Assembly: GCA_030695565.1 (NCBI GenBank)
Contig: JAUYRZ010000004.1
Coordinates: 1-52,133 of the forward strand
Direction: 5' to 3'
Origin: Archangium sp.
GTDB taxonomy: Bacteria > Myxococcota > Myxococcia > Myxococcales > Myxococcaceae
Length of the DNA stretch: 52,133 nt
A model generated the notes under the pieces. The model saw only the letters and a program-made list of their open reading frames with translations. It was not told the DNA's origin and made no database searches. Position numbers and translations under genes: made by a program. Below are positions 7,851-18,017 of this stretch, piece after piece; positions within the stretch are counted from its first letter, which is position 1; the number at the start of each line of letters is the position of its first letter.

Positions 7851-10800
7851 TCACCCCTCCGGTTCGTCGGCGTCTTCGTCAGGTTCCTCGGGCGCCTCGT
7901 CCTGAACCACGGGGTCGACCGGCACGGACGGGAGCGAGCCCTTGAAGGTGGGCCTGAAGCGGCGCACCTGTTGGCGCAAGTGCAGACCCGTGCCGGCAGC
8001 GCTGTAGCCCAGCGCCTTGAAATACGACGCCAGCTCACTCTCGGCCGCGGCCTCTCCGTTGATCTCCCCCAACAGCGCGCCCTCCCCGCCGGCGAGCGAT
8101 TTCTGGTGGAGCGCCAGCACGGCCCTGGCGACGTGGCCCGCGACCTTGCCCCGCTGTGCCTCGTCATCGGGCAGGAACACGAACGCAGCCTTGTGACCAC
8201 GGCTCAGCCACGCGCGGGCATGACCGTCGATGAGCACCACGTGCGCTCCCGCCTGCCGCATGGGGCCTTTGCCCGGCCACTTCAGCAGCGCTCCGTACGG
8301 GTTTGCGGGGTCAGTCGCCGACACCACGACGACCTCCGGTTGCTCCGGCGGGGCCTTCAGGCTGCGCAGCACCTCGAGCGCGGGAGGCTGCGCAAACTGC
8401 ATCGCGCCCACGCCGCTGACGAAGTAGCCGCGCCGAACCTTCCCTCCGTCTTCCATCGCCTTGAACACGTCGTAGAGGCCCGAGAAGCCACCGACCGTGT
8501 TCTCGGCCGCAGCGACATCCCGGGTCACCAGGCCGTAGCGTGTGAGCCATTGCTGCGCCAGGCGGGTCGCCCACTGCGTATCGGTCAGCGCCGCCGCGTC
8601 GGCCTCGAGGCGGCGCTGCACCAGGCTCCACCGGCCGTCCGCCTGCACCGGCGTCGAACGCCTCGAGCGAAACGTTCGTGGCTCGAAGCTCTGGCGCTTC
8701 TTCGATTGCGCTTGAGTTCGAATCAGCTCGCGCAGCGGGAAGAAGCTGTCGTTGGTGAGAACCCCCTTCCAGGTGAGGCTCCACAGGGCCGCCACGAGCT
8801 CGGGCGCGAAGCCGCCGCCGAGCGCCTGGTGGAGCGACGCGAAGAACAACGCCCCCCGCTTTCTGAGCTGCTCGACGATCGCGCGCTCCTGGGGTGACAG
8901 GGTCTCTTCGTCGAGCGTCGCAGGCCGATGCAGGTGGGCGACGTGCTCGGTGAGATACAGCGCAATGCGGCCGTCTTTATCGCCTGACGGCTCAACGCCG
9001 ACCCAGACCACTTCTCCGGCGGCAGCGAGCGCGTCGAGGTCGCTCGGACGGTACCCTTCGACTCGCGCTGGCAGCAGCTCGTGCTCAAGCTGACTGGCGA
9101 GCACCGGCAGTCCCTGAAGTTTCTCGATCGCGTCGAGCAACGAATCGAGGCCCTGGCGCTTTCGATACAGCCCGTGCCACGAAATCAGAAACCGTCCGAA
9201 CACCTCGGGGGGGACCGGCTCGACCGCCTTGCGAACTTTGGCGAGCGATCGCATCCGCAGCGTCTGCAGCACTTCAGGTGCACACCACTCGTGCTGCTTC
9301 CCGAAGGGCCGGAACGCACCTTCCACGAGGCGCTTGGCCTGGCTGAGCTCTTTGAGCTTCTGCTCGACATCGGTGATGCGCAGCCCGTAGCGCGCCGCCA
9401 GATCTTGAGGCGAAAACGGACCGTGCGTTCGTGCGTAGCGCATCACCAGGTCGTCCATCGCGCTCGTCGACGTCACCAGCAGCGACTCGGGCAAACCGGG
9501 TGGCAGCGGCACGCCGAGCGCGTCGCGGTAGCGGCTGGCGTGCTCGACCGCGACCCAGCGCGCGCCATCGTGAAACTTACACTCCAGCGCGCGCCGCTCG
9601 ACCGCGAGCGCCTTCAGCGCCGCCGCGACGTCACCCTCGAAGCGCCGGGCCGCCTCATCGCTCTTCAGCTCACCGAGCTTGAGCAGCAGGTCGTGGAGCG
9701 CGTCTTTGTGTCTCGCCTGATACCCGGGCGCGAGCGCTTGCAGCTGGGCTTCGACCTCACCCACCACGTCGCCATCGAGCACGTCTCGCAGCTCGAGCTC
9801 GCCGAGCAGTTCGCGTAGTTGCGAGGTGTCGATCGACAACGCCTGAGCGCGCCGTTCCTGAAGCGGGGCATCGCCGTCGTAGATGTAGTTGGCGACGTAC
9901 CCGAAGAGCACGCTCGCAGCGAAGGGCGAGGGCGTGTCTCCGGTGCGAGTCACCACCTTGATGTGCTGCCGTTCGATGTCGCGCAGCGTCTGCGTCAGCG
10001 CCGACATGTCGAAGATGTCAGCGAGGCATTTGCGGTACGCCTCGAGCGTGATGGGGAAGGCGTCGAAGCGGGCGGCCGCGGCCATCAAATCCGACGCGCG
10101 TTTTCGCTGCTGCCACAGCGGGGTGCGCTGCGCAGGCCTTCGGCGCGGCAAGAGCAACGCGCGGGCTGCGGCTTCTCGAAACCTCGCCGCGAACATCGGC
10201 GTCATCGAGAGCTGGCGCATCACCAACGCCTCGACCTCTTCTGCTTTGGGGACGAGCCACCCCTCGCTGGGCAGGGCCGTGCCCTCGGGCAACCGAACCA
10301 CGAAGCCATCGTTCGTCCACAACGTCTCGACGTCGATGCCGAGCTCTTCTTTGGCCTTCGCCGCCACCGCCATGCTCCACGGCGCGAGCACCTGGCCCCC
10401 GAGCGGCGACAACACGCAGATGCGCAAGTCACCCAGCTCGTCACGCGAGGTCTCGATGGCGATGGTGTGGTCATCAGGCACGTGGCCCGCAGCGGTCTTC
10501 TGATCTTCGAGGTACCGCAGCAGGCTCTCGGCGGCGGTCAGGTCGAGGCCCTGCCGGGTGTGCAGCAGCTCGACCGCGGAAGCGTGGGGCAGGGCGAGCA
10601 GCGTGCGAACGAGCGCGCCGATGCGCTGGCCAAACTCGAGCGGGCGGGTCGCCGTCTCACCGCGCCAGAAAGGCATCTTGCCCGGCTCACCAGGTGCTGG
10701 AGAGACGATGACCTTGTCGAAGGTGATCTCCTGGATTCGCCAGGTCGACGCGCCGAGCACGAAGGTGTCGCCGGGTTTGCTCTCGAAGACCATCTCTTCG

Positions 10801-12410
10801 TCGAGCTCGCCCACCCGGCCCTGGCCCTTCGGAGCGCCCGCCAGGAAGACGCCGTACAAACCGCGATCGGGGATGGTGCCCCCGTTCAAGATGGCGACGC
10901 GCTGTGCCCCTTCACGCGGCTTGAGCTCGCCGTTCAGCCGGTCCCACGTGAGCCGGGGCTTCAGGTCAGCGAAGTCGTCGCTGGCGTAGCGACCCGAGAG
11001 CATGTCGAGCACCCGCTCGAAAGCGCCGCGGGTGAGGTCTGCGAAGGGGGCCGCTTGTCGCACCCGTTCGAAGAGCGCGTCGACGTGCAGCGGCTCCATG
11101 GCGATCATCGCCACGAGGTGTTGCGCGAGCACGTCGAGGGGGTTGCGCTGGTAGCGGGTGCTCTCGACGGCGCCCTCGCGCATGGCCTCGACCAGCGCCG
11201 CGCACGCGAGCAGATCGCCGCGGTACTTGGGCACCACGATGCCTTCGCTCGAGCCGCCGACGTGGTGGTTGGCCCGGCCGATGCGCTGCAACCCGCTGGC
11301 GACCGACGGAGGTGCCTCGACCAGCACCACCAGGTCGATGGCGCCCATGTCGATGCCCAGCTCGAGCGTGCTGGTGGCGACGAGCGCCCGAACGCGGCCG
11401 GCCTTCAGGTCTTCTTCGATGCGCGCGCGTTGGTCTTTGGCGACCGAGCCGTGGTGCGCGTGCACCAGCGTCTCGCCCTTCAGGTCGTTCAAGGCCTGGG
11501 CGAGCCGCTCCGCGAGGCGGCGGCTGTTGACGAAGATGAGCGTCGAGCGGTGCGTCTCGATGAGCTCGAGCACCTGGGGGTGAATGGCAGACCAGATCGA
11601 CGTCTCACCGCCGGTCGCGACCTCACCTCGGGCCTTGGCGGTCTTGCGAATCGAGAGGTCTTCGACAGGCACCTCGACCCGAAGCTTCAGCTGCTTTTTG
11701 GCCTGCGCGTCGACGACCGTCACCGGGCGATGGCGCGGCACCGCATCCGTCCCTCGGGGTTGGGCGCCCCCTAAGAAGCGGGCCACCTCGTCGAGCGGGC
11801 GACAGGTCGCCGACAGCCCGATGCGTTGCATCGGTGCACGGGTCAGCGCCTCGAGCCGCTCGAGCGAGAGCATCAAGTGGCTGCCGCGCTCCGTGGGTAC
11901 CAGCGCGTGAATCTCGTCGATGATGACGGTCTGCACGTCTCGCAGCGACTCGCGCGCACGTGAGGTGAGCATCAAGTACAGCGACTCCGGGGTCGTGATG
12001 AGAATGTCGGGCGCGTACTTGACCAGCCGCACGCGCTCTTTGGCCGGCGTGTCACCGCTGCGCACCCCCACGACAGGTGGAGCGACGCTGAGCCCGAGCC
12101 GCGCGGCCGCGTGGGTGACGCCGATGAGCGGGGCCCGCAGGTTGCGTTCGATGTCGACTCCGAGCGACTTGAGCGGCGAGATGTAGAGCACGCGCGTTCT
12201 CGTCTCGCCGGGCGGGCTGCGAAACATCAGCGCATCGATGGCATGGAGGAACGCCGCCAGCGTCTTGCCGCTCCCCGTCGGCGCGAGCAGCAAGGTCGAG
12301 TCGCCCCGGTGCAGCAAGGGCCAGGCCTTCTCTTGTGCCTCAGTCGGTTTGGCGAAGACCGCGGAGAACCACTCGCGGGTCGCTTGATGGAAGAGGTCGA
12401 GGGCGGCCAT
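7851..12410 (-). CDS. lhr: Lhr-type ATP-dependent superfamily 2 helicase
   Basis: A protein of 1519 residues, close to the usual ~1500 of full-length bacterial Lhr. The helicase core has Walker A APTGSGKT (43-50, K49), a DEIH Walker B at 165-168, an SAT motif III, a STLELGIDMGAIDLV motif and QRIGRANHHVGG as motif VI. A winged-helix region follows. The long C-terminal half corresponds to the Lhr-CTD and ends in an acidic tail. Lhr acts on DNA/RNA in repair or RNA processing. The gene is divergent from the Nei-type glycosylase 84 bp away, which fits a shared DNA-repair context. The ATG at 12410 precedes the first conserved block by the normal distance; upstream codons are not protein-like. Confidence 0.96.
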   Translation of the reverse strand: MAALDLFHQATREWFSAVFAKPTEAQEKAWPLLHRGDSTLLLAPTGSGKTLAAFLHAIDALMFRSPPGETRTRVLYISPLKSLGVDIERNLRAPLIGVTHAAARLGLSVAPPVVGVRSGDTPAKERVRLVKYAPDILITTPESLYLMLTSRARESLRDVQTVIIDEIHALVPTERGSHLMLSLERLEALTRAPMQRIGLSATCRPLDEVARFLGGAQPRGTDAVPRHRPVTVVDAQAKKQLKLRVEVPVEDLSIRKTAKARGEVATGGETSIWSAIHPQVLELIETHRSTLIFVNSRRLAERLAQALNDLKGETLVHAHHGSVAKDQRARIEEDLKAGRVRALVATSTLELGIDMGAIDLVVLVEAPPSVASGLQRIGRANHHVGGSSEGIVVPKYRGDLLACAALVEAMREGAVESTRYQRNPLDVLAQHLVAMIAMEPLHVDALFERVRQAAPFADLTRGAFERVLDMLSGRYASDDFADLKPRLTWDRLNGELKPREGAQRVAILNGGTIPDRGLYGVFLAGAPKGQGRVGELDEEMVFESKPGDTFVLGASTWRIQEITFDKVIVSPAPGEPGKMPFWRGETATRPLEFGQRIGALVRTLLALPHASAVELLHTRQGLDLTAAESLLRYLEDQKTAAGHVPDDHTIAIETSRDELGDLRICVLSPLGGQVLAPWSMAVAAKAKEELGIDVETLWTNDGFVVRLPEGTALPSEGWLVPKAEEVEALVMRQLSMTPMFAARFREAAARALLLPRRRPAQRTPLWQQRKRASDLMAAAARFDAFPITLEAYRKCLADIFDMSALTQTLRDIERQHIKVVTRTGDTPSPFAASVLFGYVANYIYDGDAPLQERRAQALSIDTSQLRELLGELELRDVLDGDVVGEVEAQLQALAPGYQARHKDALHDLLLKLGELKSDEAARRFEGDVAAALKALAVERRALECKFHDGARWVAVEHASRYRDALGVPLPPGLPESLLVTSTSAMDDLVMRYARTHGPFSPQDLAARYGLRITDVEQKLKELSQAKRLVEGAFRPFGKQHEWCAPEVLQTLRMRSLAKVRKAVEPVPPEVFGRFLISWHGLYRKRQGLDSLLDAIEKLQGLPVLASQLEHELLPARVEGYRPSDLDALAAAGEVVWVGVEPSGDKDGRIALYLTEHVAHLHRPATLDEETLSPQERAIVEQLRKRGALFFASLHQALGGGFAPELVAALWSLTWKGVLTNDSFFPLRELIRTQAQSKKRQSFEPRTFRSRRSTPVQADGRWSLVQRRLEADAAALTDTQWATRLAQQWLTRYGLVTRDVAAAENTVGGFSGLYDVFKAMEDGGKVRRGYFVSGVGAMQFAQPPALEVLRSLKAPPEQPEVVVVSATDPANPYGALLKWPGKGPMRQAGAHVVLIDGHARAWLSRGHKAAFVFLPDDEAQRGKVAGHVARAVLALHQKSLAGGEGALLGEINGEAAAESELASYFKALGYSAAGTGLHLRQQVRRFRPTFKGSLPSVPVDPVVQDEAPEEPDEDADEPEG

Positions 12411-12494
12411 GCCCGCCTTCTTTAACGGCCTCCCCCCTCGCACTGAAGAATTTGAAGCCTTTCCGGTTCGGTGTTCGCCCGTTAGGACTTCCCG

Positions 12495-13346
12495 GTGCCC
12501 GAAGGCGACACGCTGCACAACATCGCCAAGACCCTGCGCCCCGCGCTCGAGGGGAAGGTCGTCACGCGGCTCGAGTTCTCGCGCCTGGCCGGCGACGCGC
12601 GCGTGCTGGTCGGCACCACCATCACGACCGTGGAAGCTCAGGGCAAGAACCTGCTCATTCACTTCGACAACGGGCTCGTGCTGCACACGCACCTCAAGAT
12701 GCCGGGCGCCTGGCACCTGTATCGACCGGGCCAGCAGTGGAGGCGGTCGCCCTCCCAGGCCCGGGTGGTGCTCGAGGTCGAAGACGCGCAGGCCGTTTGT
12801 TACAACGCCCCGGTCGTGCGGGTGCTGCGCGAAAGTGAGCTGCGCCGTGACCGCCAGCTCGCGGGACTGGGGCCTGACCTCCTCTCAGAGAACTTCGACG
12901 CAGCCCGCGCCATCGCCAACTTGAGGGTCGTCGAGGGTTGGCCGCTGGGCGTCGCGGTGATGCACCAGGCCGCGGTCGCCGGCATCGGCAACGTGTACAA
13001 GAGCGAGCTGCTTTTTCTCGAGGGCCTCGACCCCTTCGAGCCCGTCGCGTCGTTCGACGATGAGGTGCTGCATGCGGTGCTCGCCCGCGCGCGCGAGCTG
13101 ATGCAGGTCAACACCAACCATGGCTCCGATTCACCGTTCACCGGCCGGCGTACCACGCGCTTCGAGGGCCGCTCAGACGGGACGAAGGTGTGGGTCTACG
13201 GACGCCGGGGTCTGCCGTGCTTTCGCTGCGGGGCTGCCATTCGCATGAAGCGGCAGGGCACCGCGCTGCGCTCGACGTACTTTTGCGCGGGCTGTCAGGG
13301 CATCAGCGAAGAGAAGCTCGCGGTGCTCTTCGCCGCAAAATCGTGA
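12495..13346 (+). CDS. nei: Endonuclease VIII/Fpg-family DNA glycosylase (Nei2-like)
   Basis: A protein of 283 residues from a GTG start (12495). The start is fixed because the family needs Pro2 and Glu3 right after the initiator, and the frame begins MPEGDT, the signature of the Nei/endonuclease VIII branch. Pro2 forms the Schiff base with the damaged sugar and Glu3 assists. The H2TH DNA-binding region (AVAGIGNVYKSELL) lies near residues 160-175. The C-terminus carries a zinc finger, CFRC...YFCAGC, with the loop Arg in ALRSTY just before the second Cys pair. It excises oxidised pyrimidines in base-excision repair. It is divergent from lhr, so both probably share the 84-bp promoter region. 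Confidence 0.95.
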   Translation: MPEGDTLHNIAKTLRPALEGKVVTRLEFSRLAGDARVLVGTTITTVEAQGKNLLIHFDNGLVLHTHLKMPGAWHLYRPGQQWRRSPSQARVVLEVEDAQAVCYNAPVVRVLRESELRRDRQLAGLGPDLLSENFDAARAIANLRVVEGWPLGVAVMHQAAVAGIGNVYKSELLFLEGLDPFEPVASFDDEVLHAVLARARELMQVNTNHGSDSPFTGRRTTRFEGRSDGTKVWVYGRRGLPCFRCGAAIRMKRQGTALRSTYFCAGCQGISEEKLAVLFAAKS

Positions 13347-13515
13347 GCCTGAACGCCGGTCCGCTCCGGCTTCTGGCCCAGCCGCTCCAGGTGCCAGGCC
13401 ACTTCTTCTGGGTCAGCGTCGGGTCGGTCGCCTCCACCACGCGGCCCATGTCCCACCGGCCCTGCAGCCGTGCTGATCCGCAGCGCGTGGCCGACGGACT
13501 GGCCGCCTCAGGTGG

Positions 13516-15027
13516 CTACTCTTCGCGTGGAGGGCCGAACACCAGAAAGTCGCCGAGCTGCGTGAGAGGCCGCGTGGCTCGCCATTTGATGATTGCCTCC
13601 GCCATCACCGGTGCGGGCAGGCTCGGGTCGAGCTCCTCGCTCACCACCACCCAGGTGCCCGGCACGTCAGCGCACGCGACCTCGAACAACGGCTCGAGGC
13701 GCGGGGGATAGCCCAGATGCGGGTACACCACGACCTGCCCGCAGACGCGTGGGGCCGAAGCGATGGCGGCGCGCACCTCGGCCACCGCCTGCAGCCGTGC
13801 CCAGCTGAAAGACATCACGCGCGCGTAGCCGAAGCCGATCAGCGGGAAGAGCGTCAACGCCAGCAGCGAGGCCATCATCCAGCCACGGCTCTTCCGCTCC
13901 CGCATGATCTCGAGCACGCCGAACACCGAGAAGGCCAGCAGCGGTGTCGGGTAGTAGGTGCGGAAGTCGTGCATCGTGGCGTAGCTCGCCGTGCCAAGCA
14001 GGAACGCGGTCGGCAGCAGGCCCGCAGCGGCGCGCCACGACAGCCAGGGCAAGAAGAGCAGCGGCGCGAAGTACGCCAACAGTCCCGAGGTGGAGAGCCG
14101 GCTGAGCACGGCACCGGGCCGGGAGATCATCCCGGTGATCACCCCTCCGGGCGTGGTGCCGAACTCGTGCCAGAAGGTGAGGTAGCCGGGTCGTTGCGCG
14201 AACGCGGGCTGAATCAGCTGCGTGTAGACGCCCAGCCAGAGGAAGCAGCCCAGCAGCAGCGTGAGGGCTTCTGCGCGGCGCGGCCGCTCGAACAGCAGGC
14301 AGGCGGTGGCGAAGCTGCCCAGATAGAGCGGTGCGTCTTCCTTGGTGAGGAACAGCAAGGCGACGGCGGTCAGCCAGATGCCCCGGCGCTGCTCCATCCA
14401 CCCCGCGAGGAACCAGAGCGTGCCCAGCGGGATGAGGTTCTCGATGCGGAACGCCCCGGTCGCCAATCGCCCTACGTGCGTGCTGGCGACGTACGCGAGG
14501 CTGACGACGAGCAGCACGCCGCCGTGCTCTCCCACGCAGAGGCGCACCAGCCGGCGCAGCGGGAAGAGGCCCAGCCAGAGCACCAGCGGGCCCGCCGTGA
14601 CCAACCAGAGCGGAGAGGGCAGGAGCGCATGCAGTGGCACCAGCAGCGCGAGCACGAAGGTCGAGTGCACGCCGAGGTGGTTCACGTCGTAGATGGGCGA
14701 GTAGCCGAACTGCCCGCGGGCGCCGCTGGCGAGCATCCAATCGAAGATGCTGAAGTCGACCCCGCTCACGTTGAAGGCGGCGAAGTGGGTGAGCGACGCC
14801 GCTTCGACCCAAACGAGCGTCGCGAGCAGGAAGGCTCTCCACGCAAGCCCGGAGAGGGGCGCGCTCATGCGCTGCGGATCGCGAAGACAGGCCGCCAGCA
14901 GCGCCGCGCCGAGCCCGAGGTGCAGATAGTGAAACGAGCCGTACTCTCCCACGAGAGGCCCCAGGACCAGCGCCGCCCCGAAGCAGCAGACCGCGGCCCA
15001 GGTGAAAGACGTCGGGCTCAAGGTCAC
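13516..15027 (-). CDS. DUF2079 polytopic membrane protein
   Basis: A protein of 503 residues with about ten to twelve hydrophobic helices spread over residues 8-410, then a soluble C-terminal part (~420-503) holding the QVVVYPHLGYPPR segment. Family features of DUF2079 are visible: FDWML near residue 95, the VNHLGVHSTFV luminal-loop motif (about 116-126) and FLTKEDAPLY near residue 230. The latter two resemble the acidic/His loops of GT-C fold glycosyltransferases. A role in envelope glycan transfer is a family-level inference only. The 169-bp interval to the convergent nei gene holds nothing I recognise. Confidence 0.88.
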   Translation of the reverse strand: MTLSPTSFTWAAVCCFGAALVLGPLVGEYGSFHYLHLGLGAALLAACLRDPQRMSAPLSGLAWRAFLLATLVWVEAASLTHFAAFNVSGVDFSIFDWMLASGARGQFGYSPIYDVNHLGVHSTFVLALLVPLHALLPSPLWLVTAGPLVLWLGLFPLRRLVRLCVGEHGGVLLVVSLAYVASTHVGRLATGAFRIENLIPLGTLWFLAGWMEQRRGIWLTAVALLFLTKEDAPLYLGSFATACLLFERPRRAEALTLLLGCFLWLGVYTQLIQPAFAQRPGYLTFWHEFGTTPGGVITGMISRPGAVLSRLSTSGLLAYFAPLLFLPWLSWRAAAGLLPTAFLLGTASYATMHDFRTYYPTPLLAFSVFGVLEIMRERKSRGWMMASLLALTLFPLIGFGYARVMSFSWARLQAVAEVRAAIASAPRVCGQVVVYPHLGYPPRLEPLFEVACADVPGTWVVVSEELDPSLPAPVMAEAIIKWRATRPLTQLGDFLVFGPPREE

Positions 15028-15388
15028 GGCGGCTGGATCGCACGGGCGACGACTGCCGGCCAGCGACTTTCGCGCTGAGCTGATGGCTGGGTTGGCGGAC
15101 GAAGTTCTCTTCGACGGCGCTGGTCTCGGGGCGAGGGTGTCAGTGCGCGCGGGTGAACGGAGGGGTGGAGGGGTTGGCGTCCTTTGGGCGAGGCTGGCCC
15201 ACTGCCCAATCGATCGATGCTTCGGTCACGCGATCAAAGAGTGCGCGGCCCACGAGATGATCCGCAAGCGCCTCAACGACGCACCTGCCCGTGACCAGAA
15301 TTTCCCCAGCCCCAGGGTGGCCCTCCATTTCTCAAAATCAGGATGGCTGTCGAGACGGCGAGCGACCGAACCATCCGGGGCTTCCTGG
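15028..15388 (-). other. Gap between hisNIE and DUF2079 gene, with a possible 62-codon ORF at 15140-15328
   Basis: The minus strand carries a short frame from an ATG at 15328 (MEGHPGAGEILVTGRCVVEA, then LADHLVGRALFDRVTEA) ending at 15140. The first ~45 residues look protein-like, the rest do not. It lies 3' of the his operon on the same strand but has no clear ribosome-binding site. It may be a gene remnant. I find no terminator hairpin or RNA gene in the rest of the interval. Confidence 0.3.
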
Positions 15389-16735
15389 TCACCGGGCGCG
15401 CGCTGAGAGCACTGCGCGCACGTCGTCGAGGCCTACCCCCAGCGGCTCGAGCGCGACGAGCAGGTGGTAGATGAGGTCGGCCGCTTCTTCCGCCGCGCGC
15501 GGGGCATCACCGTCGACGCAGGCCATCACCAGCTCCGCTGACTCTTCTCCGAGCTTCTTGAGCCGGTGGTTGCGATCGCCCAGCAGCTTCGTGGTGTAGC
15601 TGCTGGCCTGGGGGCTGGCAGCGCGCTGCGCGATGGTCGCCGCGAGAGCAGAGAGCGCTTCTGCTTTGGGCGCCGTGGCAAAACACGTCTCGTCGCCGGT
15701 GTGACACGCAGGCCCCGCGGGCAGCACGCGCGCCAGCACCGCGTCGCCATCACAATCGGTGGAGAGCGATACGACGCGCTGCACGTTCCCGCTTGTCGCG
15801 CCCTTGTGCCACAGCCCGCGCGTGCGGCTGCGGTAGTGCATCTCGCCCGTCTCGAGCGTGCGCGTCACCGCCTCGGCGTCGGCGTGCGCCACCATCAGCA
15901 CCTCACCGCTGTGCGCGTGCTGCGTCACCACCGTCACCAACCCGTTCGACGACTTGGTGAAGTCGAGCTTCGGCACGGTCAACTGCGGGCGAGGGGGCGT
16001 GCTCAACAACGTCTTCACTTCAGGAGCCAGCGCGGCGTTGCACGCGATGAGGCTGCCTGACTCGAGGGGCCCGCGGCCGTCGAGGGTGCTGATGACGCCG
16101 CCCGCCTCTTCGATGATGGGAACGAGCGCCGCGGCATCCCACGCGTTGAGCACGGGGTCGATCATCACCTCGGCGCGGCCCGTGGCGACCAGCAGGTAGC
16201 CGTAGCAGTCACCCCAGGTGCGGCTCACACCCGCGCGCGCCATCACCCGCTGCAGTCCTTCGGGCTGCCGCTTCACCTCGGTGGTGAGCGCGGTGGCGTC
16301 GGCCCACTTCGCCACGTTCGAGACCTGCGCGCGCACCCCGTTCCAGAAGCAGCCCTGGCCCCTCGCCGCGACGACACACTCGCCGAGCGCCGGGTAGAAC
16401 ACCGCGCCCGCGAGCACCACGTCGCCTTCGACCACCGCCACCATCGTTCCCCACAGCGGCACGCCGCGCACGAAGGCCTTGGTGCCGTCGATGGGGTCGA
16501 GGAACCAGCGGCGCTTCGCTTCGGGCCGGGTGACGCCGAGCTCCTCACCCACGATGCCGTCTTCTGGAAACTGAGCGGCAATCCACTCCCGCGCGAGCCG
16601 TTCGGCGGCGCGGTCGGCTTCCGTCACGGGGCTGCCATCCCGTTTGGTCTCGACGGCCAGCTGTGAGCGGAACTGGCTGAGCGCGCGTGCGCCCGCGAGG
16701 CGCGCCACCGTCTCGACGGCTTCGAGCAGGTTCAT
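15389..16735 (-). CDS. hisN/hisI/hisE: HisN-HisI-HisE trifunctional fusion
   Basis: A protein of 448 residues holding three enzymes. Residues 1-~248 are an inositol-monophosphatase-family domain with GEE (63-65), DPIDGT (80-85) and WDAAAL (199-204), the two metal-binding signatures, so histidinol-phosphate phosphatase (HisN). Residues ~257-353 are HisI, phosphoribosyl-AMP cyclohydrolase: WHKG at 309-312, the D327-C-D329-G-D331 magnesium motif and the zinc cysteines C328, C344 and C351. Residues ~375-448 are HisE, phosphoribosyl-ATP pyrophosphohydrolase, with the EESAE and [11 protein letters not shown] helices. HisI-HisE fusions are common; the added HisN domain is not. It is the last gene of the his operon and its ATG overlaps the hisF stop (ATGA). 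Confidence 0.95.
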   Translation of the reverse strand: MNLLEAVETVARLAGARALSQFRSQLAVETKRDGSPVTEADRAAERLAREWIAAQFPEDGIVGEELGVTRPEAKRRWFLDPIDGTKAFVRGVPLWGTMVAVVEGDVVLAGAVFYPALGECVVAARGQGCFWNGVRAQVSNVAKWADATALTTEVKRQPEGLQRVMARAGVSRTWGDCYGYLLVATGRAEVMIDPVLNAWDAAALVPIIEEAGGVISTLDGRGPLESGSLIACNAALAPEVKTLLSTPPRPQLTVPKLDFTKSSNGLVTVVTQHAHSGEVLMVAHADAEAVTRTLETGEMHYRSRTRGLWHKGATSGNVQRVVSLSTDCDGDAVLARVLPAGPACHTGDETCFATAPKAEALSALAATIAQRAASPQASSYTTKLLGDRNHRLKKLGEESAELVMACVDGDAPRAAEEAADLIYHLLVALEPLGVGLDDVRAVLSARAR

Positions 16736-17487
16736 GACCGCACCTCGAGGCCTGCATCACGCAGCGCCGCCTTGAGCGCGCCCACCGTCGTGGTTCCGTC
16801 GTGGAGCATGCCCGCGACGAGCGCCGCCTCCGCCCCGCCGCGGGTGAACGCCTCGACCACGTGCTGCGCTGTGCCCGCGCCCCCAGAAGCGACGACGGGC
16901 ACCGTGACCGCGTCGGAGATCGCCCGCGTCAACTCGAGGTCGTAGCCCGTGCGCGCCCCATCGCGATCGATGGAGGTGATCAACAGCTCTCCGGCCCCTC
17001 GGGCTGCACACTCCTTCGCCCAGGCCACGGCGTCGAGCCCGGTCGGCGTGCGCCCCCCGTGCGTGAAGACGCGCCAGCCCGTACCTTCCCGCTTCGCGTC
17101 GATGCTGGCGACCACGCACTGGGCGCCCACCACCCGCGCCGCTTCGTCGATCAACGCCGGCCGCTTCACGATGGCCGAGTTGAGCGCGACCTTGTCTGCG
17201 CCCGCCCGCAGCGCCGCCGTCACGCCGTCGACCGACGCGATGCCCCCGCCCAGGGTCAAAGGAATGAACAACACCTCAGCCGTGCGCTGGGCCAGCTCGA
17301 GCAGCGGCGCGCGTTCTTCGATCGACGCCGACACGTCGAGGAAGACGAGCTCGTCTGCGCCTGACGCCTCTGCCCGCGCTGCGAGCTCGACCGGATCGCC
17401 CACGTCGCGCAGCCCCTCGAACTGCACGCCCTTCACCACCCGCCCACCCTTGACGTCGAGACACACCACCACGCGTCGTGAGGTCAT
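16732..17487 (-). CDS. hisF: Imidazole glycerol phosphate synthase cyclase subunit HisF
   Basis: A (beta-alpha)8 barrel of 251 residues. With HisH it turns PRFAR and glutamine-derived ammonia into imidazole glycerol phosphate and AICAR. Catalytic Asp11 is in VVVCLDV, and the second catalytic Asp is in [11 protein letters not shown] near residue 130. Phosphate-binding loops LGGGI and VVASGGAG are present. I chose the ATG at 17487 over one at 17502 because it puts Asp11 at the canonical position and gives an ATGA overlap with hisB, like every other junction in this operon. Confidence 0.97.
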   Translation of the reverse strand: MTSRRVVVCLDVKGGRVVKGVQFEGLRDVGDPVELAARAEASGADELVFLDVSASIEERAPLLELAQRTAEVLFIPLTLGGGIASVDGVTAALRAGADKVALNSAIVKRPALIDEAARVVGAQCVVASIDAKREGTGWRVFTHGGRTPTGLDAVAWAKECAARGAGELLITSIDRDGARTGYDLELTRAISDAVTVPVVASGGAGTAQHVVEAFTRGGAEAALVAGMLHDGTTTVGALKAALRDAGLEVRS

Positions 17488-18017
17488 GGCGTCACCTTCC
17501 ATTCAATGGAGCCCTTGGTGCTGAACACCACGCCGTCGTCTCGCAGGGCCTGCCGCAACGCGAGGCCCAGCGCCTTGAACGAAGCCTCGATGATGTGGTG
17601 GCGATCGCTGCCTCGCAGCACGCGCAGGTGAACGGTGCTCTCCGAGGCCGTCGCGAAGCTGCGCAGCCAGTGCGTGTAGAGCTTGCTGGCGAGTTTGCCC
17701 TCGAAGTACGCGCGGCCCCCGACGTCGATGACCACCTGCACCAGCGCGTCATCCATGGGAATGGTGCGCTCGCCGTAGCGCGCGGCGGTGGCGGGCGTGA
17801 GGCGGCGAACGAAGGCGCCGACGGTGAGCGCGACGTCTTCCATCAGGTGGTGCCGCAGATCGCCCCGGGCGTTGAGCACCAGCGGCAGGCCCGCGTACTT
17901 CGCGAAGGTGGCGAGCATGTGGTCGAAGAAGGGCAGGCCGGTGTCGATGGCCACTGCTTCGCCCAGCGACACCGTGATCGTCGTCTCTTTGGTCTTGCGC
18001 TCGAGTGAAGCCGTCAT
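17484..18017 (-). CDS. hisB: Imidazoleglycerol-phosphate dehydratase (monofunctional HisB)
   Basis: A protein of 177 residues, slightly short of the ~195 typical for the monofunctional enzyme. It dehydrates imidazole glycerol phosphate to imidazole acetol phosphate. The metal-binding repeats are visible: FFDHML near residue 30, HHLMEDVALTVG near 55 and the C-terminal HHIIEASFKALGLALR. It lacks the HAD phosphatase domain of the enterobacterial HisB; that step is supplied by the HisN domain of the last gene. Both ends overlap neighbours by ATGA, pointing to translational coupling. Confidence 0.96.
   Translation of the reverse strand: MTASLERKTKETTITVSLGEAVAIDTGLPFFDHMLATFAKYAGLPLVLNARGDLRHHLMEDVALTVGAFVRRLTPATAARYGERTIPMDDALVQVVIDVGGRAYFEGKLASKLYTHWLRSFATASESTVHLRVLRGSDRHHIIEASFKALGLALRQALRDDGVVFSTKGSIEWKVTP

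Noticed and set aside
9819-11774. 651-codon plus-strand frame inside lhr
   Set aside because: Antisense to conserved helicase motifs that are clearly coded on the minus strand.
13347-13515. Possible gene in the nei-DUF2079 gap
   Set aside because: Short frames on both strands lack starts or motifs; treated as intergenic.
17488-17502. Upstream ATG for hisF
   Set aside because: It would add five residues, shift catalytic Asp11 and lose the ATGA overlap seen at all other junctions.
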